The notes: generated by a model from the letters alone, not told the origin. Shown: positions 41,191 to 52,243, counted from the first letter of the stretch. The stretch: 64,000 bases of DNA from Linyphia triangularis (GCA_963978545.1 OZ021732.1:48184059-48248058); one strand, 5' to 3'. A program made the numbers and translations.

Positions 41191-41274
41191 GAATTTCGAA
41201 GGAAATTTTTTGATTATATTCTAAATCTATGTTAACAACCACAGCTCCCTATATTGGAAAATAAATATTTCAAA

Positions 41275-41348
41275 GGAGTCGTGGCTTAGTTGGTTAAAGC
41301 ACCTGTCTTGTAAACAGGAGATCACGAGTTCGAATCTCGTCAGTGCCT
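41275..41348 (+). tRNA. tRNA-Thr (TGT), class TGT-c (in CGT slot)
   Basis: Anticodon at 41309-41311. Confidence 0.65.
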
Positions 41349-41619
41349 GAATGTTGAAAGCAAAATTTTGCTGAAATTCTGAATGTATGCCTAAATAAAT
41401 TTACTAAAATAAATCTCCTCTTAACTCTACTTTTTAATTATACATACAGCTCCAATTGATTGGCAACTAAAAGTCATCAACTCACCATGGCTTAGCCGGT
41501 TTTAGTGCCTGTCTAGTAAACAGGTGAGAACTATTTTGAATATCTTCGAATCTGAATGTAATTATTATACTACTAATAAGAATAATAAGTATAATCGATT
41601 GGTAACGGGAAGTTCCCAT

Positions 41620-41693
41620 TTCGCCGTGGCTTAGTTGGTTAAAGCGCCTGTCTAGTAAACAGGAGATCACGAGTTCGAATCTCGTCGGTGCCT
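41620..41693 (+). tRNA. tRNA-Thr (AGT), class AGT-c
   Basis: Anticodon at 41654-41656. Confidence 0.55.
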
Positions 41694-41777
41694 GAATTTC
41701 GAATTAAATTTTTTGATTATATTCTAAACCTATGTTAACAACCACAGCTCCCTATATTGGAAAATAAATATTTCAAA

Positions 41778-41851
41778 GGAGTCGTGGCTTAGCTGGTTAA
41801 AGCGCCTGTCGCGTAAGCAGGAGATCACCTGTTCGAATCTCGTCGGTGCCT
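41778..41851 (+). tRNA. tRNA-Thr (CGT), class CGT-c
   Basis: Anticodon at 41812-41814; T33 replaced by G. Confidence 0.45.
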
Positions 41852-42122
41852 GAATGTTGAAAGCAAAATTTTGCTGAAATTCTGAATGTGTGCCTAAATA
41901 AATTTACTAAAATAAATCTCCTCTTAACTCTACTTTTTAATTATACATACAGCTCCAATTGATTGGCAACTAAAAGTCATCAACTCACCATGGCTTAGCC
42001 GGTTTTAGTGCCTGTCTAGTAAACAGGTGAGGACTATTTTGAATATTTTTGAATCTGAATGTAATTATTATACTACTAATAAGAATAATAAGTATAATCG
42101 ATTGGTAACGGGAAGTTCCCAT

Positions 42123-42196
42123 GGCGCCGTGGCTTAGTTGGTCAAAGCGCCTGTCTAGTAAACAGGAGATCACGAGTTCGAATCTCGTCGGTGCCT
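42123..42196 (+). tRNA. tRNA-Thr (AGT), class AGT-a
   Basis: Anticodon at 42157-42159; intact. Confidence 0.92.
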
Positions 42197-42469
42197 GAAT
42201 GTCGAAGGAAATTTTTTGATTATATTCTGAAGGTCCGTTAACAACCACCGCTTCAATTGCTTGGAACTTAAATGTGTCAAGGGAGCTGGTTAAAGCACTT
42301 GTCTAGTAAACAGGCGATCACGAGTTAGAATATCGTCGGTAAAAGAATGTCGAACAAGAATATTTGCTTACATTTTAAATGTATTTCAAAATTGATGTAA
42401 TTTATCTCTTTTGACCAATATGCATTGAATTTTAATAAGTATACTCGATTGGTAGCGGAAAGTTAACAC

Positions 42470-42543
42470 GGCACCGTGGCCTAGTTGGTTAAAGCACCTG
42501 TCTTGTAAACAGGAGATTACGAGTTAGAATCTCGTCGGTGCCT
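42470..42543 (+). tRNA. tRNA-Thr (TGT), class TGT-d, possible pseudogene
   Basis: Anticodon at 42504-42506. Confidence 0.48.
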
Positions 42544-42627
42544 GAATTTCGAATTAAATTTTTTGATTATATTCTAAATCTATGTTAACAACCACAGCTC
42601 CCTATATTGGAAAATAAATATTTCAAA

Positions 42628-42701
42628 GGAGTCGTGGCTTAGCTGGTTAAAGCGCCTGTCTCGTAAACAGGAGATCACCTGTTCAAATCTTGTCGGTGCC
42701 T
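42628..42701 (+). tRNA. tRNA-Thr (CGT), class CGT-a
   Basis: Anticodon at 42662-42664; CTTGT T stem. Confidence 0.52.
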
Positions 42702-42994
42702 GAATGTTGAAAGCAAAATTTTGCTGAAATTCTGAATGTATGCCTAAATAAATTTACTAAAATAAATCTCCTCTTAACTCTACTTTTTAATTATACATAC
42801 AGCTCCAATTGATTGGCAACTAAAAGTCATCAACTCACCATGGCTTAGCCGGTTTTAGTGCCTGTCTAGTAAACAGGTGAGGACTATTTTGAATATCTTC
42901 GAATCTGAATGTAATTATTATACTACTAATAATAAATAAAGAATAAAGAATAAAGAATAATAAGTATAATCGATTGGTAACGGGAAGTTCCCAT

Positions 42995-43067
42995 GGCGCA
43001 AGGCTTAGTTGGTCAAAGCGCCTGTCTAGTAAACAGGAGATCACGAGTTCGAATCTCGTCAGTGCCT
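42995..43067 (+). tRNA. tRNA-Thr (AGT), 73 nt, damaged acceptor
   Basis: Starts GGCGCAAGGC: one base is missing between acceptor and D arm and the acceptor stem pairs poorly. Anticodon AGT at 43028-43030. Only gene of a 366-bp unit. Confidence 0.5.
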
Positions 43068-43338
43068 GAATGTTGAAAGCAAAATTTTGCTGAAATTCTG
43101 AATGTATGCCTAAATAAATTTACTAAAATAAATCTCCTCTTAACTCTACTTTTTAATTATACATACAGCTCCAATTGATTGGCAACTAAAAGTCATCAAC
43201 TCGCCATGGCTTAGCCGGTTTTAGTGCCTGTCTAGTAAACAGGTGAGGACTATTTTGAATATCTTCGAATCTGAATGTAATTATTATACTACTAATAAGA
43301 ATAATAAGTATAATCGATTGGTAACGGGAAGTTCCCAT

Positions 43339-43412
43339 GGCGCCGTGGCCTAGTTGTTCAAAGCGCCTGTCTAGTAAACAGAAGATCACGAGTTCGAATC
43401 TCGTCGGTGCCT
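43339..43412 (+). tRNA. tRNA-Thr (AGT), class AGT-b
   Basis: Anticodon at 43373-43375; its unit starts TCGCCATGG. Confidence 0.55.
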
Positions 43413-43685
43413 GAATGTCGAAGGAAATTTTTTGATTATATTCTGAAGGTACGTTAACAACCACCGCTTCAATTGCTTGGAACTTAAATGTGTCAAGGGA
43501 GCTTGTTAAAGCACTTGTCTAGTAAACAGGCGATCACGAGTTAGAATATCGTCGGTAAAAGAATGTCGAACAAGAATATTTGCTTATATTTTAAATGTAT
43601 TTCAAAATTGATGTAATTAATCTCTTTTGACCAATATGCATTGAATTTTAATAAGTATACTCGATTGGTAGCGGAAAGTTAACAC

Positions 43686-43759
43686 GGCACCGTGGCTTAG
43701 TTGGTTAAAGCACCTGTCTTGTAAACAGGAGATCACGAGTTCGAATCTCGTCGGTGCCT
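43686..43759 (+). tRNA. tRNA-Thr (TGT), class TGT-a
   Basis: Anticodon at 43720-43722. Confidence 0.92.
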
Positions 43760-43843
43760 GAATTTCGAAGGAAATTTTTTGATTATATTCTAAATCTATG
43801 TTAACAACTACAGCTCCCTATATTGGAAAATAAATATTTCAAA

Positions 43844-43917
43844 GGAGTCGTGGCTTAGCTGGTTAAAGCGCCTGTCTCGTAAACAGGAGATCACGAGTTA
43901 GAATATGGCCTGTAAAA
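43844..43917 (+). pseudogene. CGT/psi3 hybrid pseudogene
   Basis: Same junction as 16271, in the unit at 43201, which regained a CGT gene at 44201. Confidence 0.84.
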
Positions 43918-44042
43918 GAATGTCGAACAAGAATATTTGCTTACATTTTAAATGTATTTTAAAATTGATGTAATTAATCTCTTTTGACCAATATGCATTG
44001 AATTTTAATAAGTATACTCGATTGGTAGCGGAAAGTTCCCAT

Positions 44043-44116
44043 GGCACCGTGGTTAAGTTGGTTAAAGGACCTGTCTTGTAAACAGGAGATCACGAGTTCG
44101 AATCTCGTCGGTGCCT
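44043..44116 (+). tRNA. tRNA-Thr (TGT), class TGT-b
   Basis: Anticodon at 44077-44079. Confidence 0.72.
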
Positions 44117-44200
44117 GAATTTCGAAGGAAATTTTTTGATTATATTCTAAATCTATGTTAACAACCACAGCTCCCTATATTGGAAAATAAATATTTCAAA

Positions 44201-44274
44201 GGAGTCGTGGCTTAGCTGGTTAAAGCGCCTGTCTCGTAAACAGGAGATCACCTGTTCAAATCTTGTCGGTGCCT
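44201..44274 (+). tRNA. tRNA-Thr (CGT), class CGT-a
   Basis: Anticodon at 44235-44237. Only 1207-bp unit that ends in CGT instead of TGT-c; CTTGT T stem. Confidence 0.52.
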
Positions 44275-44567
44275 GAATGTTGAAAGCAAAATTTTGCTGA
44301 AATTCTGAATGTATGCCTAAATAAATTTACTAAAATAAATCTCCTCTTAACTCTACTTTTTAATTATACATACAGCTCCAATTGATTGGCAACTAAAAGT
44401 CATCAACTCACCATGGCTTAGCCGGTTTTAGTGCCTGTCTAGTAAACAGGTGAGGACTATTTTGAATATCTTCGAATCTGAATGTAATTATTATACTACT
44501 AATAATAAATAAAGAATAAAGAATAAAGAATAATAAGTATAATCGATTGGTAACGGGAAGTTCCCAT

Positions 44568-44640
44568 GGCGCAAGGCTTAGTTGGTCAAAGCGCCTGTCT
44601 AGTAAACAGGAGATCACGAGTTCGAATCTCGTCAGTGCCT
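44568..44640 (+). tRNA. tRNA-Thr (AGT), 73 nt, damaged acceptor
   Basis: Same GGCGCAAGGC deletion form as 42995, in a second 366-bp unit. Anticodon at 44601-44603. Confidence 0.5.
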
Positions 44641-44911
44641 GAATGTTGAAAGCAAAATTTTGCTGAAATTCTGAATGTATGCCTAAATAAATTTACTAAA
44701 ATAAATCTCCTCTTAACTCTACTTTTTAATTATACATACAGCTCCAATTGATTGGCAACTAAAAGTCATCAACTCGCCATGGCTTAGCCGGTTTTAGTGC
44801 CTGTCTAGTAAACAGGTGAGGACTATTTTGAATATCTTCGAATCTGAATGTAATTATTATACTACTAATAAGAATAATAAGTATAATCGATTGGTAACGG
44901 GAAGTTCCCAT

Positions 44912-44985
44912 GGCGCCGTGGCCTAGTTGTTCAAAGCGCCTGTCTAGTAAACAGAAGATCACGAGTTCGAATCTCGTCGGTGCCT
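44912..44985 (+). tRNA. tRNA-Thr (AGT), class AGT-b
   Basis: Anticodon at 44946-44948. Confidence 0.55.
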
Positions 44986-45258
44986 GAATGTCGAAGGAAA
45001 TTTTTTGATTATATTCTGAAGGTACGTTAACAACCACCGCTTCAATTGCTTGGAACTTAAATGTGTCAAGGGAGCTTGTTAAAGCACTTGTCTAGTAAAC
45101 AGGCGATCACGAGTTAGAATATCGTCGATAAAAGAATGTCGAACAAGAATATTTGCTTATATTTTAAATGTATTTCAAAATTGATGTAATTAATCTCTTT
45201 TGACCAATATGCATTGAATTTTAATAAGTATACTCGATTGGTAGCGGAAAGTTCCCAT

Positions 45259-45332
45259 GGCACCGTGGTTAAGTTGGTTAAAGGACCTGTCTTGTAAACA
45301 GGAGATCACGAGTTCGAATCTCGTCGGTGCCT
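45259..45332 (+). tRNA. tRNA-Thr (TGT), class TGT-b
   Basis: Anticodon at 45293-45295. Confidence 0.72.
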
Positions 45333-45416
45333 GAATTTCGAAGGAAATTTTTTGATTATATTCTAAATCTATGTTAACAACCACAGCTCCCTATATTGGA
45401 AAATAAATATTTCAAA

Positions 45417-45490
45417 GGAGTCGTGGCTTAGTTGGTTAAAGCACCTGTCTTGTAAACAGGAGATCACGAGTTCGAATCTCGTCAGTGCCT
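45417..45490 (+). tRNA. tRNA-Thr (TGT), class TGT-c (in CGT slot)
   Basis: Anticodon at 45451-45453. Confidence 0.65.
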
Positions 45491-45761
45491 GAATGTTGAA
45501 AGCAAAATTTTGCTGAAATTCTGAATGTATGCCTAAATAAATTTACTAAAATAAATCTCCTCTTAACTCTACTTTTTAATTATACATACAGCTCCAATTG
45601 ATTGGCAACTAAAAGTCATCAACTCACCATGGCTTAGCCGGTTTTAGTGCCTGTCTAGTAAACAAGTGAGAACTATTTTGAATATCTTCGAATCTGAATG
45701 TAATTATTATACTACTAATAAGAATAATAAGTATAATCGATTGGTAACGGGAAGTTCCCAT

Positions 45762-45835
45762 TTCGCCGTGGCTTAGTTGGTTAAAGCGCCTGTCTAGTAA
45801 ACAGGAGATCACGAGTTCGAATCTCGTCGGTGCCT
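45762..45835 (+). tRNA. tRNA-Thr (AGT), class AGT-c
   Basis: Anticodon at 45796-45798. Confidence 0.55.
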
Positions 45836-45919
45836 GAATTTCGAATTAAATTTTTTGATTATATTCTAAATCTATGTTAACAACCACAGCTCCCTATATT
45901 GGAAAATAAATATTTCAAA

Positions 45920-45993
45920 GGAGTCGTGGCTTAGCTGGTTAAAGCGCCTGTCTCGTAAGCAGGAGATCACCTGTTCGAATCTCGTCGGTGCCT
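45920..45993 (+). tRNA. tRNA-Thr (CGT), class CGT-a
   Basis: Anticodon at 45954-45956; GCAGG stem. Confidence 0.58.
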
Positions 45994-46264
45994 GAATGTT
46001 GAAAGCAAAATTTTGCTGAAATTCTGTATGTGTGCCTAAATAAATTTACTAAAATAAATCTCCTCTTAACTCTACTTTTTAATTATACATACAGCTCCAA
46101 TTGATTGGCAACTAAAAGTCATCAACTCACCATGGCTTAGCCGGTTTTAGTGCCTGTCTAGTAAACAGGTGAGGACTATTTTGAATATCTTCGAATCTGA
46201 ATGTAATTATTATACTACTAATAAGAATAATAAGTATAATCGATTGGTAACGGGAAGTTCCCAT

Positions 46265-46338
46265 GGCGCCGTGGACTAGTTGTTCAAAGCGCCTGTCTAG
46301 TAAACAGAAGATCACGAGTTCGAATCTCGTCGGTGCCT
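46265..46338 (+). tRNA. tRNA-Thr (AGT), class AGT-b variant
   Basis: Anticodon at 46299-46301; D arm GGACTAGTTGTTC, a further step from AGT-b. Confidence 0.52.
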
Positions 46339-46611
46339 GAATGTCGAAGGAAATTTTTTGATTATATTCTGTAGGTACGTTAACAACCACCGCTTCAATT
46401 GCTTGGAACTTAAATGTGTCAAGGGAGCTTGTTAAAGCACTTGTCTAGTAAACAGGCGATCACGAGTTAGAATATCGTCGGTAAAAGAATGTCGAACAAG
46501 AATATTTGCTTATATTTTAAATGTATTTCAAAATTGATGTAATTAATCTCTTTTGACCAATACGCATTGAATTTTAATAAGTATACTCGATTGGTAGCGG
46601 AAAGTTAACAC

Positions 46612-46685
46612 GGCACCGTGGCTTAGTTGGTTAAAGCACCTGTCTTGTAAACAGGAGATCACGAGTTCGAATCTCGTCGGTGCCT
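46612..46685 (+). tRNA. tRNA-Thr (TGT), class TGT-a
   Basis: Anticodon at 46646-46648. Confidence 0.92.
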
Positions 46686-46769
46686 GAATTTCGAAGGACA
46701 TTTTTTGATTATATTCTAAATCCATGTTAACAACTACAGCTCCCTATATTGGAAAATAAATATTTCAAA

Positions 46770-46843
46770 GGAGTCGTGGCTTAGCTGGTTAAAGCGCCTG
46801 TCTCGTAAACAGGAGATCACCTGTTCGAATCTCGTTGGTGCCT
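46770..46843 (+). tRNA. tRNA-Thr (CGT), class CGT-a
   Basis: Anticodon at 46804-46806; CGTTGG junction. Confidence 0.58.
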
Positions 46844-47136
46844 GAATGTTGAAAGCAGAATTTTGCTGAAATTCTAAATGTATGCCTAAATAAATTTACT
46901 TAAATAAATCTCCTCTTAACTCTACTTTTTAATTATACATACAGCTCCAATTGATTGGCAACTAAAAGTCATCAACTCACCATGACTTAGCCGGTTTTAG
47001 TGCCTGTCTAGTAAACAGGTGAGGACTATTTTGAATATCTTCGAATCTGAATGTAATTATTATACTACTAATAATAAATAAAGAATAAAGAAAAAAGAAT
47101 AATAAGTATAATCGATTGGTAACGGGAAGTTCCCAT

Positions 47137-47210
47137 GGCGCCGTGGCTTAGTTGGTCAAAGCGCCTGTCTAGTAAACAGGAGATCACGAGTTCGAATCTC
47201 GTCGGTGCCT
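47137..47210 (+). tRNA. tRNA-Thr (AGT), class AGT-a
   Basis: Anticodon at 47171-47173; after a +22 microsatellite with an AAAAAAG step. Confidence 0.92.
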
Positions 47211-47294
47211 GAATTTCGAATTAAATTTTTTGATTATATTCTAAATCCATGTTAACAACCACAGCTCCCTATATTGGAAAATAAATATTTCAAA

Positions 47295-47368
47295 GGAGTC
47301 GTGGCTTAGCTGGTTAAAGCGCCTGTCTCGTGAACAGGAGATCACCTGTTCAAATCTCGTCGGTGCCT
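47295..47368 (+). tRNA. tRNA-Thr (CGT), class CGT-d
   Basis: Anticodon at 47329-47331; G37. Confidence 0.5.
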
Positions 47369-47639
47369 GAATGTTGAAAGCAAAATTTTGCTGAAATTCT
47401 GAATGTATGCCTAAATAAATTTACTAAAATAAATCTCCTCTTAACTCTACTTTTCAATTATACATACAGCTCCAATTGATTGGCAACTAAAAGTCATCAA
47501 CTCACCATGGCTTAGCCGGTTTTAGTGCCTGTCTAGTAAACAGGTGAGGACTATTTTGAATATCTTTGAATCTGAATGTAATTATTATACTACTAATAAG
47601 AATAATAAGTATAATCGATTGGTAACGGGAAGTTCCCAT

Positions 47640-47713
47640 GGCGCCGTGGCTTAGTTGGTCAAATCGCCTGTCTAGTAAACAGGAGATCACGAGTTCGAAT
47701 CTCGTCGGTGCCT
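47640..47713 (+). tRNA. tRNA-Thr (AGT), class AGT-a
   Basis: Anticodon at 47674-47676; T at position 26 (AAATCGCC). Confidence 0.88.
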
Positions 47714-47985
47714 GAATGTCGAAGGAAATTTTTTGATTATATTCTGAAGGTCCGTTAACAACCACCGCTTCAATTGCTTGGAACTTAAATGTGTCAAGGG
47801 AGCTGGTTAAAGCACTTGTCTAGTAAACAGGCGATCACGAGTTAGAATATCGTCGGTAAAAGAATGTCGAACAAGAATATTTGCTTACATTTTAAATGTA
47901 TTTCAAAATTGATGTAATTTATCTCTTTTGACCAATATGCATTGAATTTAATAAGTATACTCGATTGGTAGCGGAAAGTTAACAC

Positions 47986-48059
47986 GGCACCGTGGCTTAG
48001 TTAGTTAAAGCACCTGTCTTGTAAACAGGAGATTACGAGTTCGAATCTCGTCGGTGCCT
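47986..48059 (+). tRNA. tRNA-Thr (TGT), class TGT-a
   Basis: Anticodon at 48020-48022; D loop AGTTAG as in 20048. Confidence 0.78.
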
Positions 48060-48143
48060 GAATTTCGAAGGAAATTTTTTTATTGTATTCTAAATCTATG
48101 TCAACAACCACAACTCCCTATATTGGAAAATAAATATTTCAAA

Positions 48144-48217
48144 GGTGTCTTGGCTTAGCTGGTTAAAGCGCCTGTCTCGTAAACAGGAGATCACCTGTTC
48201 AAATCTCGTCAGTGCCT
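48144..48217 (+). tRNA. tRNA-Thr (CGT), class CGT-e
   Basis: Anticodon at 48178-48180. Confidence 0.48.
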
Positions 48218-48488
48218 GAATGTTGAAAGCAAAATTTTGCTGAAATTCTGAATGTATGCCTAAATAAATTTACTAAAATAAATCTCCTCTTAACTCTACT
48301 TTTTAAATATACATACAGCTCCAATTGATTGGCAACTAAAAGTCATCAACTCACCATGGCTTAGCCGGTTTTAGTGCCTGTCTAGTAAACAGGTGAGAAC
48401 TATTTTGAATATCTTCGAATCTGAATGTAATTATTATACTACTAATAAGAATAATAAGTATAATCAATTGGTAACGGGAAGTTCCCAT

Positions 48489-48562
48489 GGCGCCGTGGCT
48501 AAGTTGGTTAAAGCGCCTGTCTAGTAAACAGGTGATCACGAGTTCGAATCTCGTCGGTGCCT
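48489..48562 (+). tRNA. tRNA-Thr (AGT), class AGT-d
   Basis: Anticodon at 48523-48525. Confidence 0.82.
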
Positions 48563-48646
48563 GAATTTCGAATTAAATTTTTTGATTATATTCTAAATCT
48601 ATGTTAACAACCACAGCTCCCTATATTGGTAAATAAATATTTCAAA

Positions 48647-48720
48647 GGAGTCGTGGCTTAGTTGGTTAAAGCACCTGTCTTGTAAACATGCGATCACGAG
48701 TTAGAATATGGCCTGTAAAA
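48647..48720 (+). pseudogene. TGT-c/psi3 hybrid pseudogene
   Basis: Same junction as 20709, in the first of two tandem 860-bp units. Confidence 0.84.
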
Positions 48721-48845
48721 GAATGTCGAACAAGAATATTTGCTTACATTTTAAATGTATTTTAAAATTGATGTAATTAATCTCTTTTGACCAATATGCA
48801 TTGAATTTTAATAAGTATACTCGATTGGTAGCGGAAAGTTCCCAT

Positions 48846-48919
48846 GGCACCGTGGTTAAGTTGGTTAAAGGACCTGTCTTGTAAACAGGAGATCACGAGT
48901 TCGAATCTCGTCGGTGCCT
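48846..48919 (+). tRNA. tRNA-Thr (TGT), class TGT-b
   Basis: Anticodon at 48880-48882. Confidence 0.72.
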
Positions 48920-49003
48920 GAATTTCGAAGGAAATTTTTTGATTATATTCTAAATCTATGTTAACAACCACAGCTCCCTATATTGGAAAATAAATATTTC
49001 AAA

Positions 49004-49077
49004 GGAGTCGTGGCTTAGTTGGTTAAAGCACCTGTCTTGTAAACAGGAGATCACGAGTTCGAATCTCGTCAGTGCCT
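49004..49077 (+). tRNA. tRNA-Thr (TGT), class TGT-c (in CGT slot)
   Basis: Anticodon at 49038-49040. Confidence 0.65.
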
Positions 49078-49348
49078 GAATGTTGAAAGCAAAATTTTGC
49101 TGAAATTCTGAATGTATGCCTAAATAAATTTACTAAAATAAATCTCCTCTTAACTCTACTTTTTAATTATACATACAGCTCCAATTGATTGGCAACTAAA
49201 AGTCATCAACTCACCATGGCTTAGCCGGTTTTAGTGCCTGTCTAGTAAACAGGTGAGAACTATTTTGAATATCTTCGAATCTGAATTTAATTATTATACT
49301 ACTAATAAGAATAATAAGTATAATCAATTGGTAACGGGAAGTTCCCAT

Positions 49349-49422
49349 GGCGCCGTGGCTAAGTTGGTTAAAGCGCCTGTCTAGTAAACAGGTGATCACG
49401 AGTTCGAATCTCGTCGGTGCCT
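49349..49422 (+). tRNA. tRNA-Thr (AGT), class AGT-d
   Basis: Anticodon at 49383-49385; second tandem 860-bp unit, psi1 tail reads CTGAATTTAATT. Confidence 0.82.
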
Positions 49423-49506
49423 GAATTTCGAATTAAATTTTTTGATTATATTCTAAATCTATGTTAACAACCACAGCTCCCTATATTGGTAAATAAATAT
49501 TTCAAA

Positions 49507-49580
49507 GGAGTCGTGGCTTAGTTGGTTAAAGCACCTGTCTTGTAAACATGCGATCACGAGTTAGAATATGGCCTGTAAAA
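49507..49580 (+). pseudogene. TGT-c/psi3 hybrid pseudogene
   Basis: Same junction as 20709, in the second tandem 860-bp unit. Confidence 0.84.
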
Positions 49581-49705
49581 GAATGTCGAACAAGAATATT
49601 TGCTTACATTTTAAATGTATTTTAAAATTGATGTAATTAATCTCTTTTGACCAATATGCATTGAATTTTAATAAGTATACTCGATTGGTAGCGGAAAGTT
49701 CCCAT

Positions 49706-49779
49706 GGCACCGTGGTTAAGTTGGTTAAAGGACCTGTCTTGTAAACAGGAGATCACGAGTTCGAATCTCGTCGGTGCCT
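49706..49779 (+). tRNA. tRNA-Thr (TGT), class TGT-b
   Basis: Anticodon at 49740-49742. Confidence 0.72.
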
Positions 49780-49863
49780 GAATTTCGAAGGAAATTTTTT
49801 GATTATATTCTAAATCTATGTTAACAACCACAGCTCCCTATATTGGAAAATAAATATTTCAAA

Positions 49864-49937
49864 GGAGTCGTGGCTTAGTTGGTTAAAGCACCTGTCTTGT
49901 AAACAGGAGATCACGAGTTCGAATCTCGTCAGTGCCT
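49864..49937 (+). tRNA. tRNA-Thr (TGT), class TGT-c (in CGT slot)
   Basis: Anticodon at 49898-49900. Confidence 0.65.
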
Positions 49938-50208
49938 GAATGTTGAAAGCAAAATTTTGCTGAAATTCTGAATGTATGCCTAAATAAATTTACTAAAATA
50001 AATCTCCTCTTAACTCTACTTTTTAATTATACATACAGCTCCAATTGATTGGCAACTAAAAGTCATCAACTCACCATGGCTTAGCCGGTTTTAGTGCCTG
50101 TCTAGTAAACAGGTGAGAACTATTTTGAATATCTTCGAATCTGAATTTAATTATTATACTACTAATAAGAATAATAAGTATAATCGATTGGTAACGGGAA
50201 ATTCCCAT

Positions 50209-50282
50209 TTCGCCGTGGCTTAGTTGGTTAAAGCGCCTGTCTAGTAAACAGGAGATCACGAGTTCGAATCTCGTCGGTGCCT
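50209..50282 (+). tRNA. tRNA-Thr (AGT), class AGT-c
   Basis: Anticodon at 50243-50245; leader GGGAAATTCCC keeps the inverted repeat. Confidence 0.55.
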
Positions 50283-50366
50283 GAATTTCGAATTAAATTT
50301 TTTGATTATATTCTAAATCTATGTTAACAACCACAGCTCCCTATATTGGAAAATAAATATTTCAAA

Positions 50367-50440
50367 GGAGTCGTGGCTTAGCTGGTTAAAGCGCCTGTCT
50401 CGTAAGCAGGAGATCACCTGTTCGAATCTCGTCGGTGCCT
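50367..50440 (+). tRNA. tRNA-Thr (CGT), class CGT-a
   Basis: Anticodon at 50401-50403; GCAGG stem. Confidence 0.58.
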
Positions 50441-50733
50441 GAATGTTGAAAGCAAAATTTTGCTGAAATTCTGAATGTGTGCCTAAATAAATTTACTAAA
50501 ATAAATCTCCTCTTAACTCTACTTTTTAATTATACATACAGCTCCAATTGATTGGCAACTAAAAGTCATCAACTCACCATGACTTAGCCGGTTTTAGTGC
50601 CTGTCTAGTAAACAGGTGAGGACTATTTTGAATATCTTCGAATCTGAATGTAATTATTATACTACTAATAATAAATAAAGAATAAAGAATAAAGAATAAT
50701 AAGTATAATCGATTGGTAACGGGAAGTTCCCAT

Positions 50734-50807
50734 GGCGCCGTGGCTTAGTTGGTCAAAGCGCCTGTCTAGTAAACAGGAGATCACGAGTTCGAATCTCGTC
50801 GGTGCCT
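50734..50807 (+). tRNA. tRNA-Thr (AGT), class AGT-a
   Basis: Anticodon at 50768-50770; after the +22 microsatellite. Confidence 0.92.
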
Positions 50808-50891
50808 GAATTTCGAATTAAATTTTTTGATTATATTCTAAATCTATGTTAACAACCACAGCTCCCTATATTGGAAAATAAATATTTCAAA

Positions 50892-50965
50892 GGAGTCGTG
50901 GCTTAGCTGGTTAAAGCGCCTGTCTCGTGAACAGGAGATCACCTGTTCAAATCTCGTCGGTGCCT
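50892..50965 (+). tRNA. tRNA-Thr (CGT), class CGT-d
   Basis: Anticodon at 50926-50928; G37. Confidence 0.5.
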
Positions 50966-51236
50966 GAATGTTGAAAGCAAAATTTTGCTGAAATTCTGAA
51001 TGTATGCCTAAATAAATTTACTAAAATAAATCTCCTCTTAACTCTACTTTTCAATTATACATACAGCTCCAATTGATTGGCAACTAAAAGTCATCAACTC
51101 ACCATGGCTTAGCCGGTTTTAGTGCCTGTCTAGTAAACAGGTGAGGACTATTTTGAATATCTTTGAATCTGAATGTAATTATTATACTACTAATAAGAAT
51201 AATAAGTATAATCGATTGGTAACGGGAAGTTCCCAT

Positions 51237-51310
51237 GGCGCCGTGGCTTAGTTGGTCAAATCGCCTGTCTAGTAAACAGGAGATCACGAGTTCGAATCTC
51301 GTCGGTGCCT
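51237..51310 (+). tRNA. tRNA-Thr (AGT), class AGT-a
   Basis: Anticodon at 51271-51273; T at position 26. Confidence 0.88.
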
Positions 51311-51582
51311 GAATGTCGAAGGAAATTTTTTGATTATATTCTGAAGGTCCGTTAACAACCACCGCTTCAATTGCTTGGAACTTAAATGTGTCAAGGGAGC
51401 TGGTTAAAGCACTTGTCTAGTAAACAGGCGATCACGAGTTAGAATATCGTCGGTAAAAGAATGTCGAACAAGAATATTTGCTTACATTTGAAATGTATTT
51501 CAAAATTGATGTAATTAATCTCCTTTGACCAATATGCATTGAATTTAATAAGTATACTCGATTGGTAGCGGAAAGTTAACAC

Positions 51583-51656
51583 GGCACCGTGGCTTAGTTG
51601 GTTAAAGCACCTGTCTTGTAAACAGGAGGTTACGAGTTCGAATCTCGTCGGTGCCT
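51583..51656 (+). tRNA. tRNA-Thr (TGT), class TGT-a
   Basis: Anticodon at 51617-51619; variable loop AGGTT; the T run after it is shortened to GTTTTT. Confidence 0.88.
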
Positions 51657-51740
51657 GAATTTCGAAGGAAATGTTTTTATTGTATTCTAAATCTATGTCA
51701 ACAACCACAACTCCCTATATTGGAAAATAAATATTTCAAA

Positions 51741-51814
51741 GGTGTCTTGGCTTAGCTGGTTAAAGCGCCTGTCTCGTAAACAGGAGATCACCTGTTCAAA
51801 TCTCGTCAGTGCCT
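51741..51814 (+). tRNA. tRNA-Thr (CGT), class CGT-e
   Basis: Anticodon at 51775-51777; downstream AACAAAATTTTGCT breaks the palindrome end. Confidence 0.48.
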
Positions 51815-52085
51815 GAATGTTGAAAACAAAATTTTGCTGAAATTCTGAATGTATGCCTAAATAAATTTACTAAAATAAATCTCCTCTTAACTCTACTTTT
51901 TAAATATACATACAGCTCCAATTGATTGGCAACTAAAAGTCATCAACTCACCATGGCTTAGCCGGTTTTAGTGCCTGTCTAGTAAACAGGTGAGAACTAT
52001 TTTGAATATCTTCGAATCTGAATGTAATTATTATACTACTAATAAGAATAATAAGTATAATCAATTGGTAACGGGAACTTCCCAT

Positions 52086-52159
52086 GGCGCCGTGGCTAAG
52101 TTGGTTAAAGCGCCTGTCTAGTAAACAGGTGATCACGAGTTCGAATCTCGTCGGTGCCT
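52086..52159 (+). tRNA. tRNA-Thr (AGT), class AGT-d
   Basis: Anticodon at 52120-52122; leader GGGAACTTCCC. Confidence 0.82.
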
Positions 52160-52243
52160 GAATTTCGAATTAAATTTTTTGATTATATTCTAAATCTATG
52201 TTAACAACCACAGCTCCCTATATTGGAAAATAAATATTTCAAA

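Larger units (their letters stand above)
47502..50733 (+). repeat. Long-range duplication with extra 860-bp copy (partner 57032-59403)
   Basis: Units 849, 860, 860, 503 here match 849, 860, 503 at 57032. The offset is 9530 bp before and 8670 bp after the extra 860-bp unit, so one unit was gained here or lost there. Confidence 0.78.
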
